Source: Glycine soja (Eukaryota > Streptophyta > Magnoliopsida > Fabales > Fabaceae). From it: a stretch of DNA of 64,000 bases. The stretch is taken from positions 13,118,383 through 13,182,382 of the forward strand of contig NC_041020.1 in NCBI RefSeq assembly GCF_004193775.1. The letters are read 5' to 3'. Shown one piece after another: positions 1 through 10,405 of the stretch (within the stretch, counting starts at the first letter, position 1; each line of letters opens with the position of its first letter). Under the pieces are notes generated by a model. That model was not told the origin of the DNA and made no database searches. It worked only from the letters and a program-made list of their open reading frames with translations. The position numbers and the translations under genes were made by a program.

Positions 1-202
1 TGTCTCCTTCTTCCCTACTCTTTTACTTTCGACTATGCATTTTAATTTCCGCTTTTACTTTTGGTTAAGTTTCTCTTCTACTCCTCATTCTCTTAACAAC
101 ATAAGTAAAAGCCTTAGAAGAGTAAATTTTTAATTAGTAAAGGTTTAGGAATAATTAATTCAACCCCCCTTCTTAATTATTCAGAGGCCACTTGATCCAA
201 CA
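1..202 (+). mobile_element. 3' end of a SIRE-type (Ty1/copia) LTR
   Basis: The stretch ends in a poly-C run, 'cttcttaattattc', then 'aggccacttgatccaaca', the same terminus as the LTR ending at 16067, which is followed by a primer-binding site. Here the terminal CA at 202 is followed directly by gypsy-type sequence and not by a PBS. It is therefore an LTR remnant cut off from its own internal region. The left end lies outside the window. Confidence 0.8.
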
Positions 203-890
203 ATTTTGTGCAGGGGGTGCTCGCCCAGGTGAGCTAACCCTGCATTTATTTTTTGGAAAAAAAACAAAGGCACGTGCTCTCTTTGGGTCGGCGTTCGCTT
301 ACCCGAAGCTCCTAGGGTAAACTAGGCATCCAACCATCACCTTAAAGAAACAACAACAATAATAAGTAAGAATTTAAAGGATACAAGGCTGCCTCTCAGT
401 AGCGCTTCTCGCTTGTCTGGAGCTGGATGTGAGACGACGAACCGTTGATCATGGGCCTAGCCTCCACTCGTGCCCGTCCCTAAGTACCTGAAAGCAGGCA
501 ATGATATTGCCCAGCAAATCATGGCCGCGTTACCGCTTACCTCGATTCGTTTTTGTCTTTGGATTTGGCTCGGTATTTGACTATTGCCTAAAATGATCCT
601 GCTCTTGTCACAAGATAAAAAATATGCATGTGTATGCGTATGCATGAGCATTTTCAAATGCAATAATCTTTTATCCAAAAGCTTGTCGGGTTCAGTTTCA
701 ATTAACTGCTTGGGGCATCCCATGGACTGAGCGAAAAGGCTCAGGTTATCAAATACTGCATATCTTTTAAAGCACAAAGCTAGGTTATCAAATACTGCAC
801 ATCTTACAAAGGACAGGAATCCCTAGGGGAAACCAAGAAGAACATACAAAAAATAAAAACGTGCAGCGACTTCCTCAATTGCCACAGATC
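203..890 (-). other. 3' non-coding region of the Ogre-type element
   Basis: This lies downstream of the integrase tail in the element's orientation. No frame resembles a known protein. It holds a purine/pyrimidine-rich stretch near 250-275 and no recognisable LTR start, so the 3' LTR was probably lost when the left boundary formed. Confidence 0.5.
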
Positions 891-1291
891 TTAAGCGTAG
901 CATCGCTTGACAACGCCGGAGTTCACGGGTGAAGGTAACTCCTTGTCATCCATGTTGGTGAGCACCAGGGCCCCTCCGAAGAAAGCCCTTTTTACAACGA
1001 AAGGCCCTTCGTAGTTCGGGGCCCACTTTCCTCTGCTATCTTTCAGAGCTTGGGAGACTTTCTTCAGCACCAAGTCCTCTTCGCTGAACCTGCGCGGGGT
1101 ACCTTCTTGTCAAAAGCGTTCTTCACTCGTTTCTGATATAAACGCCTGTGGCTCATGGCGACCAAACACCTGCCTTCTATGAGATTAAGCTGATCAAAAC
1201 ATGCCTGGGCCCACTTTGATTCCTTTAATCCGGACTCCGCCAAGATTCTCAATGACGGGACTTCCACCTCAAACGGTAGCACAGCCTCCAT
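891..1291 (-). pseudogene. Integrase C-terminal remnant (Ogre-type pol)
   Basis: Two overlapping minus-strand frames carry the end of a gypsy integrase. The first contains 'LPFEVEVPSLRI', the conserved segment just after the catalytic core, then a basic stretch. The second contains 'GKWAPNYEGPFVV', the typical C-terminal segment of chromovirus/Tat integrases, and ends 'GVVKRCYA'. A frameshift near 1070 separates them. The zinc-binding HHCC domain and the DDE core are absent: sequence jumps from the RNase H end into this tail near 1290. This can only be a relic. Confidence 0.8.
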
Positions 1292-1704
1292 TCCATGACG
1301 GGACTTCCACTCACGAAGAAGCCTGCCTCCAATCTCCTCAACGTCCTCTTGTCGTTGTCTGAAGCCTCTGGTGGGTACTCTTTGCTTTCAACGTATCGCT
1401 TGATATCGAAATACCAAGGCTTACCGTCCCGCTCTTCTTCCACTGGACAATAATGTGCGGGTCTGCCACGACACCTGAACTCAATGTACGGTAAGTCTCT
1501 GTGCGGTGTCAGCTGGAATATGGACGATAAAGTGGCAAGCGCATCCGCCATTTGATTTTCCTCTCGGGGAACATGATGGAAGGAGATCTCATGAAAGAAA
1601 CCATCCAATTCCTTGATATAGGCCTGGTAGGGTATCAGCTTGTGGTCTCTAGTTTCCCATTCCCCTCTCAGCTGATGAATCACCAACGCCGAGTCTCCGT
1701 ACAC
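1249..1704 (-). pseudogene. Second (archaeal-type) RNase H domain remnant of Ogre-type pol
   Basis: The frame reads '(V)YGDSALVIHQLRGEWE' and later 'HHVPREENQMADALATLSS', the D...H...AD pattern of the additional RNase H found in Tat/Ogre elements. A short linker towards integrase follows ('KRTLRRLEAGFFVSGS'). The first, gypsy-type RNase H and the end of RT that should precede it are missing: RT sequence ends in a different frame at about 1700. The domain was thus joined to a truncated RT by an internal deletion. Confidence 0.75.
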
Positions 1705-2711
1705 ATTTCAAGGATGGCTTTCACCTTTTCGGGGTCCACCTCTATCCTTTTCTGGATTACGATGAAACCCAGTAATTTCCCTGACTTGACCCCGAAGGTG
1801 CACTTAGCGGGTTTTAACCTCAATCGATACTTCCTAAGCCTTTTGAACAACTTCCGCAAGTTGACAAGGTGTTCCTCCTCGGTTACATAGACCTCGATTT
1901 CTCGGTGCATCATGTCGTGGAACAAAGCCACCATAGCCCGTTGATAGGTTTCCCCAACATTCTTGAGCCCAAAGGACATCACTTTATAACAGAACGTCCC
2001 CCACAGGGTGACGAAGGTAGTCTTTTCCATATCCTCTGGTGCCATTTTTATCTGATTGTAGCCGGAGAACCAGTCCATGAAGGAAAACAGAGCGAAATTA
2101 GCTGTATTATCCACAAGGATATCGATGTGCGGTAGAGGGAAATTGTCCTTAGGACTGGCTTGATTCAGGTCCCGATAATCCACGCACATCCGTACCTTCC
2201 CATCCTTCTTAGGAACTGGTACAATGTTGGCAACCCATTCTGGGTACCGAGTGACAGCCAGAAAGCCAGCGTCCAATTGTTTCTTTACCTCTTCTTTTAT
2301 TTTCAAGGACGTCTTGGGCTTCATCCTCCTCAGCTTTTGTTTTACCGGGGAACACTCAGGATTTAGAGGTAATCTATGTTGTACGATGTCAGAACTCAAA
2401 CCGGGCATATCTTGGTATGACCAGGCAAAGTTGTCTTGGTAGTTTTTTAGCAGGACCATTAATTCTTCACGGATGATTGCGGTCATACCCGTGCCTATCT
2501 TTACTTCCTTTTTCCCACTGTTGGTTCCTAAGTCTACTAGTTTTGTCTCTTCTTGATGAGGCCTCATCTCTCAGTCCTCCTGAGCGATTATCCTCTCCAG
2601 TTCTGGGGGAAGTCCCACATCCTCGTCCTCTTCACTCTCCATCCGACCCACTTCTTGCTCGAAATCACGGTCGGCTCCCGGGTATTAGTACCTTTGAGGG
2701 ACTCCTCATCG
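1680..2711 (-). pseudogene. Reverse transcriptase domain of the Ogre-type element, truncated
   Basis: An acidic leader (about 2580-2670, 'EEDEDVGLPPELERII' on the minus strand) precedes the RT proper. Recognisable blocks are 'GKVRMCVDYRDLNQASPKD', 'FMDWFSGYNQIKMAPED', 'MSFGLKNVGETYQRAM' and 'LLGFIV'. The catalytic block that should read YxDD is degraded: 'IEVYVTEEEHLVNL' has lost the DD pair. An in-frame stop lies near 2573. Translation leaves the RT about 30 residues after the LLGFIV block, where the deletion into the second RNase H begins. Confidence 0.85.
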
Positions 2712-2714
2712 GAT

Positions 2715-2893
2715 CTGGCGTTTTAAGCGTAAAGAAATAAACATGCAAATGAATGAGAATAGGTAGAGGCGTAGGAACAAATGAAGAAAGATCTTTATAT
2801 TATAAACTCAAGAACAAAAGACATAATGCCTTAACGAAAGAAAACTCTAAAGCCTAGGCCCAACCGTAGAGTTTTAAAGCTACAAAGGGTTAC
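2715..2893 (-). other. Candidate retrotransposon intron between protease and RT
   Basis: Ogre elements are known to carry a spliced intron between protease and RT. Here the protease/G-patch frame stops within a GTAACC context (GT at 2893-2892 on the minus strand), and a pyrimidine-rich tract ending in 'cgccag' (AG at 2716-2715) precedes the acidic RT leader. The 179-bp interval has stops in all frames and is AT-rich. After this splice one more frame change is needed to enter the RT leader, so the exact sites are uncertain. Confidence 0.4.
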
Positions 2894-4296
2894 ATTATGC
2901 TTGTCGCGTAAACGTCTGGCAGCTCCTCCACTCGCCAATTTCCTAGTCGGAAATCAGGAGGACATGGCCGTACCAAATCCGATCTCCTCAGGGAGTCATC
3001 CTCGCATATCGCGGCGACTTGACCTTTGTGTCTTAGACCTGCACTTATAAAGCTTCTACTGATGTGGCAAGGCGGGGCCCCTTTGGCTTGTTGTCCCAAC
3101 CGCGAGCCTTGGCCTCTGTTCTTCCTTTCTGAGATACTTTTCCTTATGTCATCATGCATAGGTTTATAGCCTAACCCAAACTTCCCGCGGTTTCCTTTGG
3201 TGCTTACCAGGCTGGTTCTGCCGCCGTTGTTCTTGTCCAAACCCATTCTGGGCTCGTAGCCGTACCCCAACATCACCCAGGTCATCATCATTGCCGTATC
3301 GGACAGGCAAGGCTTCCCAGAGAGGGAATCTACAGAGGCAATGCTTACTACCTCAAAAGATTGGAAGGCCATTTCCAATGACTCCTCTGCGGCTTCCACA
3401 TGTGGCATAGAGGAAGGGCAACTTACCAAGACGTCTTCCTCCCCCGATACTATGAGCAAATGCCCCTCCACTATGAACTTCTGCTTTAGGTGGAGTGTAG
3501 AGGGAACCACTCCCACTGAGTGGATCCACGGGTGCCCCAAAAGACAGTTATAAGTCGGGTTAATATCCATCACTTGGAACGTAACCTGGCAGGTATGAGG
3601 CCCTATCTGTACAGGGATGTCGATCTCTCCCCTCACCTCTTGGCGGCTTCCGTCAAAGGCACAGACCACCATGGAACTTGGCCTTAGATGGGAAGCATTA
3701 AATGGCAATTTCTCCAACGTGCTTTTGGGCATCATGTTCAAACTGGAGCCGTTATCGATGAGTACCTTGGCCACAACGTGGTCCATGCATTTGACTGATA
3801 CATGCAAAGCCCTGTTATGCCCTCTCCCGTCGGCAAGGATTTCTTCTTCAGCGAAGGTGAGGTAGTTGTTGGTTGTGATGTTATTCACGAGTCCCCCAAA
3901 GCCTTCTACGAAGATGTCTTGGGCTACATGAGCTTCATTCAAGACTTTTACTAGCAAAGCTCGATGAGGCTCAGAGCTCATGAGAAGTTCCAACAGAGAG
4001 ACTCTAGCCAGGGTTTTGTTGAGCTGCTCAATGACCTTGAACTCGCTTTGTTGAATAATGCGGAGGAACTCATCGGCTTCCTCGAGCGATACTTCTTTCT
4101 TGTCACAGCCATCCCTTCTCTCAAAAAGACCTTTCATTGGTACATTCTCGTCCAGAATGGGGATCACTTTGACATTTTGTCCTTCCGTCATCTTTGCCTT
4201 CCCTTTAGCGTTTGCGGTCAGGTCAGGGGGTGTGAACACGCGACCGGTGCGGGTCATGCCACTCAGCCCCATGATATTGGTTACTTTGGTCGACAA
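2890..4296 (-). pseudogene. Protease plus G-patch region of Ogre-type gag-pol
   Basis: This 468-codon frame is the longest open stretch of the element. Around residues 180-200 it contains 'VAKVLIDNGSSLNMMPK', a retropepsin-like site in which the usual D-T/S-G reads D-N-G. 'YNCLLGHPWIHS' some 75 residues later is the second conserved block. Near residues 335-385 'MLGYGYEPRMGLDKNNGG' and 'KFGLGYKP' form a glycine-rich G-patch, which Tat-lineage elements often carry after protease. It follows gag in the same frame after a short interruption (4297-4407) and stops at the candidate intron donor. Confidence 0.8.
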
Positions 4297-4407
4297 TGAG
4301 CTTATGTCGGTGGCTCCTTCCTTCCTTTCGCTTAGAGGTGCATACCCCCACGGAACTGCGTGACTGTTTTTGTATGGAAATGGAATAGGTCTAACTACTG
4401 AGGGGTG

Positions 4408-6466
4408 TCAGGGCGTTTGGGGAGCTGTGTCTCTGGTCAAATGTATCACCAAAGGATAAGGCTTTCTAAGACCTTCCTCATCTGCGGATTGCATGCATAT
4501 GTGCTGCTTTTCACCCCCCTCATCGCCGACTTCCAGCCGGCCTTGGTTTATCATTTGTTGCAACAGGTCTCCCACTGTTAAACATGCTTCCATGTTATGT
4601 GATGCGTCGGGATGCATCAAACAAGAATCTTTCTCGTGCCCGTCGCGGGGAATCACGCCCCCCTTTTGTAGGGCCTCGTAGATAAACCTTCTCGGGGTCG
4701 CCACGTCCTTCAAAGGTTTGGACCTGCGCGGTCTACCCAAATTGACGGCATTAACCGCTCCCCCTCCATGATTGACAAGCGGGTTTGTCTTTACGTTAGG
4801 TTGGTCCTCTTCGAACGTCAACCATCTGACTTCTATCAAACTTTGGACCTTGCGCTTGAAGGTCATGCACTGTTTGATTGAGTGGCCCAGGATTCTCCCA
4901 TGGTATGTGCAGGTTGCGTTAGTGTTATACCACTTTGGGAAAGGAGGCTGGTGGATCCTTCCGGGAGATATCATAGCCATCTGGTTGGCGACAAGGGATG
5001 GCAAGAGGTCTTCGTATGTCATTGGGATTAGGGCTCGGGCGAGTCGGGGTTGGAGCTGGAGCTTAGAGGGCCTCCCTCTGGATGGGCGCGGGAGCCCTAG
5101 GTTGTACGGGTGCTGAGATGGAGGAGTCCCTGGCGCGAGCTGAGAAGCTCGAGTGATGTTGCTTATACTGATGGGTACCGTGGGAGATCTGCGGCGGCTT
5201 GATCCATGTGGGCATTGAAGTGAAGGCATGGGTATCTCCTTCCTTCCTCTTTGCCCCAGTTGCTCTGATCCTCCTAGCGTTGGCACCTGTGGAGGAGACG
5301 TAATCGAGCTTCCCTCTCTTCAAGCCCACTTCGATCCTTTCCCCGGCGAATACCAATTCTGCGAAGCTGGAGGGCATGTAGCCCACTAATTTCTCATAGC
5401 AAAACACAGGCAAGGTGTCTACCATCATGGTAATCATTTCCCTTTCGACCATGGGAGAGGCTACTTGCACTGCCAGGTTCCTCCAACACTGAGCGTACTC
5501 TTTAAAGGACTCGTTTTCCCTTTTAACCATGTTCTGCAGCTGAGTCCGGTCGGGAGCCATATCAGAGTTGTACTGATATTGCCTAAGGAAGGCAGTAATC
5601 AGATCCTTCCAAGTGCGGATGTGGGAAGCTTCTAGATTAGTGTACCATATGACAGCGGCCCTAGCCAAGCTATCTTGGAAGAAGTGCATCAACAACTTCT
5701 CATCCCTAGAATGCACCCCCATCTTGCGACAATACATTTTGAGATGGTTCTTAGGACAAGTCGTCCCTTTGTACCTATCAAAATCAGGTACCTTGAATTT
5801 CAGGGGGATGACGACGTCCGGTACTAAGCAAAGATCAGTCATGTCCGCGAACGGATAGTCGCCAAAGCCTTCAACAGCCCTCAGTCTCTCTTCGATGAGA
5901 TCGAGTTTCCTCTTTTCTTCCGCTACTGGGGGTGGCCCTCCTGCGGACAAAAATATTGGTTGTTTTGGGGGGTTTCGAGGTTCTCCCGTGAGGTTGGGCT
6001 GAGGTAGTGTGTTGGGTGTCGGCCCCTCGACGGGGACCGGGGAGTAGGAATCGATGTCTCCTTGGGCATGCTCTCGACGATCCTCGTGAACCTCGTCCGA
6101 CTATCGAGGAGGCTCCCCTTCAAGGATGGGGGGAGGGACATGACCCGTGTCATCACGTATGACTGGTGGCATGTAATTAGGTGGTAATCCATAGGGATAA
6201 GCCACTCAGTTGTATCCCGGATGGGGGTTGCTGATGTGCCCCAGTGTGCTTCTTTCTCGTCCTACCACGTTTGGGATAGGATGGTGCGCGGTAGCTGGGA
6301 GAGTTGGGTCTGCTTCGGCAGCCGAACTAACAGTGGCAGCGGTGGCCCCGTTATTCTCCATTAGTTGCCTCATTCCTAGCATGGCATCCATCATGGAAGC
6401 CATTTGCTCTTTCAAAGCCGACATGTCAGCTTTCAACTGTTCCTGTACTTCCTCTTGGTCACCCAT
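4408..6466 (-). pseudogene. gag of the Ogre-type element, frameshifted
   Basis: The start is the ATG at 6466 ('MGDQEEVQEQLKADMSALKE'), a short coiled-coil-forming N-terminus. A proline-rich stretch follows with a stop and a frame change (6205-5950). The capsid-like retrotransposon gag domain spans roughly 5830-5360 ('GTTCPKNHLKMYCRKM', 'AAVIWYTNLEASHIRTWKDL', 'KRENESFKEYAQCWRNLA'). A second frame change near 5200 leads to the C-terminal part with 'CTYHGRILGHSIKQC', a zinc-knuckle-like C..H..H..C cluster. The protease frame follows. At least two frameshifts and one stop disable it. Confidence 0.8.
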
Positions 6467-6516
6467 CGTCCTAGATTTAGATCTGGTGCGATAGGGATGC
6501 CTTGGGGTGCGTTTAG

Positions 6517-8552
6517 TTATGGCATTTTTCCTAAAAAAACCAAACGTGAGGAGTACGTAAAAAATGAATGCATGCTAGAGATAAAATGTGGGAGTGATTT
6601 GATTTGCACTGATTTTGGAGTGAAAACGCGGGATAAACTCATTTTATTCAGAAAGTTATAACTAGTCAAGCTCTGAGTGACAATACAAACTTTGTAGTGG
6701 TTCCTAATTATATGGGCCATTAAGTCTATCATATGCTGGCAATAGCTGAGGAGTCTGTGGATCTCCTCGGGGGCGGAGTAGGCATCCGCCATTGCTTTGG
6801 CCTTGGCCAGCAATCGGGGAAGTTCTTGACTCCCGTTCAAAGTAAGAGCAAATCGGTCCATCCACATCGTTGCCTCTTGATGTAACGAGTCGATCACCCT
6901 TCCTCTAGCCTCCTTGTCCACGTACACTCGGGCATATTCGTCCGCCACTTTGTGCTCGTAGGTTGTGGCTAGATTTAATTCTTCTTGGTACTTGCTGTGG
7001 TCTCAGTCTCGCATAACCGCTGAGACAAACTTCTCTTGGACCTTAGGCAAATCCTCAATTCATCCTTCAAGATCAAACTGTCTACTCGTGATTGGTCCAT
7101 TTCCTCTCTCTGGAGCTTAAGCTCGCTGTTACTGCCCCACAAAGCCCCTCGGAATTTGTTCCGGCCATGTTCTTCCCTACCGGCCCTTTTGGTCTCTTGT
7201 TCCAAGGCCTTGGTGGTGGCTATATTTACGTCTCTCAGTTCGGCATTCTGCTTTCGGATCTTAAGAGCTGCTGATTTGAACTTTTCTTTGACTGTTTGGG
7301 TCTTCTCGAGTTCTGTCCTGAGGGCCTGCACCTCTTTGTCCTCCTTCGGAGCTTCAACTTCCACCCCCTCAGTGGTTCTTAAACTCGGGAGCCAACCCAG
7401 ACCTTGCATGTGGGCTTTCAACCACCTATGGTAGCCGCCGATGGGCCCGTTGCTACTACCTCTGAGTTCCTTGTCCTTCTTTTGCATTATCTCCCATGCC
7501 TTGCGGACCTTCTAAAGTGCCTCCGCGTTGGTGATATTGAAACCTCGTGCAATAATAGGTGCGAGGTTTTCCTCTTGTGGTGCCCCTCTCATAGGATAGC
7601 CAAGTTGTCTTATAGCGAGGACGAGATTGTAATTGATGCAACCCCCTGTCCCCATCAAGGGAACATTTGGAAATCCTCTACACGAAATAAGAACCCCGGT
7701 TCTTCCTTCTTTCTATCGGGGGAACCAGTTGACAGACGCCCCTTCTTTGCTTGCTAAGAGTTGGTCCCCACTTGCCTCTTTTTTCTCTGTCGATGAGCGG
7801 TGGCCTTCTAGCGGGCAAGCATGTCTCACCTCTTGGTGGAAAAGGTGCGAAACCAACCATACGTAGAGGGCCAGAGTACAGCAAACAATCCTTGTACTGC
7901 TCTTTTCACATCTTCGGTCGAAGGTGTCATATAGATCGGCTAGGATAGCGATAACCGGGCTTTCCTTGCGGTCATGAAATGCGAGAAAAGCGTCAGTCGC
8001 TGCCAGGTCCACCAACCCATCCACATTTGGAAAGAGGACCCCTCCGAAGATCAAAAGCACGAGGATGTCTGTGAACGGGGCCCATTCACCTTTACCTGCC
8101 AAGACTCTTGCTTTTGCTTCCAAACATTTCCTCGGTACTCCAACCACCCCATTTTCGACTTGCTTTCTGTGGTCTAATTCCTGCGTCGAGATTTGGACTA
8201 TCTTAGAAATTCTAGCTAAAGAGGGATAGAATCCTGAAAAGAGGTATGGTTTCCTTTCTCCTAGAGGGCATCCTAGGATCTCTTCAAACTCTTCCACCGT
8301 GGGTGATAACTGGAAGTCCCCAAAGGTGAAGCACCTCAACAACTGGTCATAATATTGGGCGAGGGAGGCAATGGCCTCGGTGGAGACCTCTGCCATGGCT
8401 AGGTCCCAGATTTTACCATAAGCTTTACGAAAAGCTTGTCGCTGGAGCTGACCCATCAACTGCCCTAACTCTTTCAGACTGGTGACTCCTAGGCTCTTGA
8501 CCTTGACTTGATAGAACCTATTTTTAAGCGAAGGCACCTGACTAGATCCCAT
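6517..8552 (-). pseudogene. ORF1 upstream of gag, typical of Ogre elements
   Basis: The start is ATG at 8552 ('MGSSQVPSLKNRFYQVKVK'). The first 279 codons form a globular, mostly helical domain of unknown function, including 'CFTFGDFQLSPTVEEFEEIL' and 'GKGEWAPFTDILVLLIFGG'. After a disrupted stretch (7712-7490) the same frame continues (7487-6975) as a long coiled coil rich in E/K/R, then shifts frame near 6960 and ends with 'YCQHMIDLMAHIIRN'. A protein ahead of gag on the same strand is diagnostic of Ogre. Its role is not established; I do not assign one. Confidence 0.75.
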
Positions 8553-9439
8553 GTTTTACTAAAGTGAAACAAAACCCAGTGCGAATCAAGACTCTGACAT
8601 GTATCATGGGTGGATTGGATGAATGCATGAAGAAATGCATATGACACAGATGCATTTTATGAATATGGGAGCCCGGGAAATTGTCCCCTTCTTAGATACA
8701 ACATTCGGGCAGCTTGGCGCCCGACGTATGCATTTAAGAAGGCGACACAGACCCTCCATCGGTTTGGCAAAGTGAGGGGATCAAGATGCAACCCGTGCAT
8801 GATGCAAATGCAAAAAAAAAAGGCACAACACGGGGATGTACATAGTTATGACAATATTCACAAATAATCATACAACAAAGGTGTACATGACATTTTAGAC
8901 TACATGCATGACAGTGTTTGAAAAAAGGCACGCAGCGTGTTTGCTTCGTGCCCCTATTTTAGGGACCTAAACGGGAGGAACTAAAAGGCTTTTAGTGATA
9001 ATTCCCAAGGTGGTCATATCTCTCTTGACGGTTTCTAGAGGTGTCATCCCCTTCGAAAAACATATTGCGACAGTAGGGACTACCAGCAACAATATGTTAT
9101 CAAAGAGAAAACTCTAGATTAGGGTTCACTGTTATCAAGCAAGTCGGAGACCTAGCATGACCACAGATTCACCTCCACTCCTTATGTTCCCATGGACCCG
9201 GGTATAGGGCCCCCTTTTCAACTCACCGTGTGTGCAAATAGTGTTTAGTGTTTTGTGTGCATCAAATGAATAAATATCTATCTCATGCATACCTTTTAAA
9301 AACACACTAAAAGCATCAAAGAGTTTTATATATACAAGAACATAAGAAAAAGGATAACGAAAAAAGGAACAAAGGAGAAGTCATGGTAAGGAATGCACAC
9401 TGATTGATTGGCCTAACTCTCTAAAAACAATCCCCATTG
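8553..9439 (-). other. 5' leader of the Ogre-type element
   Basis: This non-coding stretch lies between ORF1 and the LTR debris. It contains many short stops in all frames and an A/T-rich part at 9290-9380. No clear primer-binding site is readable; the part that should hold it was probably lost with the missing section of the 5' LTR. No host gene is seen. Confidence 0.5.
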
Positions 9440-9980
9440 TTTTCTCTTGAGGATCAAGCACAGTTGTCTTTGAGGTTCTATTATTACTGTTAAATTCGGT
9501 TCAATTTTTCCTCTTCACTAATTACTCTGAATTTGTTGCTTTTAATTCATGCATGCTTAGTGCTTGATTAATTGTCTCTGCGCTTAATTTATGTTCATGC
9601 TTAATGATCATTTATGAGTAATTGGTGTATGTGATGCCTAATCACATAATGAATGCCTTATGTTGAATTTTGCTTAGTAATTTAATTTAGGGTTAGATTA
9701 AGTGGTTAAACTAATAAAGGATAAATTCTTGCAACCTAGGATAAGAGGCTTGCTTGTGAATCAAGGGGAAGCAACGTATTTTAATTCTGATATTTTTCTA
9801 ATTCAATTTTACTCGCTATTTAAGTTACAAAAGCAAACAACCCCCCCCCCTCAATCTGTTACTATTTCCTACAATCTGTTATGAACATTTGGTTTATCAT
9901 TGCTCGTTGGGAAACGACCTAGGATCACTTCCTACTTACTACATTTTAATGTTTATTTGATTCGAGTACGGCCTCGATCA
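9440..9980 (+). mobile_element. 3' part of an Athila-lineage LTR (same family as G1/G2)
   Basis: From about 9440 the sequence follows the second half of the LTRs at 45555-46082 and 52360-52892: 'tctttgaggtt', 'gattaattg', the poly-C run at 9841-9850, 'gctcgttgggaaacgacctaggatcacttc' and the terminal 'gcctcgatca'. It ends exactly at the LTR terminus (CA at 9979-9980). The left half is missing. It sits inside the remnant 5' LTR of the Ogre-type element and is more diverged than the G1 and G2 LTRs. Confidence 0.8.
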
Positions 9981-10405
9981 GTGGTTGTCGCCCAGGCAAG
10001 CTGGGTTGCTTCCACCAGAAGGCACTGGCTTCTGTTGGAACACCCTGGAAGGCCCAAGTGGACCTGGTTGCTATTTGCACACCCCTTTTTACTAAATACA
10101 CTCCCTTTTTGCTTTTTTTTGCTGATTCTTTTTCTGTAATGTTACGAAACTTTACAGATTATGTAACGATACTTGTTTTCTTTCCATAATGTCGCGAAAC
10201 TTTACGGATTACGCAACACTCCCCTCTTTGATTTCTGGAATGTTGCGGAACTTTACGGATTGCGCAACAATGCTTCCTTTCGACTTCCAGCATGTCGTGG
10301 AACTTCATGGATTGCCTAACGATGGGTGTTAAGTACCTCGAAGCGGTCAAGCGAAGGTTGCATGCCACCAAAAAAATGGTCCCCAAACAAAATTAGGGTA
10401 TGACA
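9981..10405 (-). mobile_element. Fragment of the Ogre-type 5' LTR
   Basis: Read on the minus strand it begins at the LTR terminus TGTCATACCC and matches the first roughly 450 bp of the solo LTR at 33488-35461, including its imperfect ~52-bp repeats (here about 10130-10335). It abuts copia pol at 10406. It has the same orientation as the Ogre-type ORFs and is probably that element's own 5' LTR, cut off at 9981 by the Athila-lineage LTR. Confidence 0.75.

Larger units (their letters stand above)
203..10405 (-). mobile_element. Degenerate Ogre/Tat-lineage Ty3/gypsy retrotransposon
   Basis: Read on the minus strand the order is: LTR fragment (10405 to 9981), leader, a long ORF upstream of gag, gag, protease followed by a G-patch, RT, an extra RNase H and an integrase tail. 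An ORF ahead of gag and a second RNase H are hallmarks of the Ogre/Tat lineage. The right boundary is a real LTR terminus (minus strand TGTCATACCC), abutting SIRE copy A pol sequence at 10406. No 3' LTR is visible on the left, where the element stops at a foreign SIRE LTR end. Frames are broken many times and most of pol is deleted, so the copy cannot be autonomous. Confidence 0.8.

Noticed and set aside
457..777. 106-codon ORF near the left end
   Set aside because: No domain, no homology recognised, and it lies in the 3' non-coding part of the Ogre-type element.
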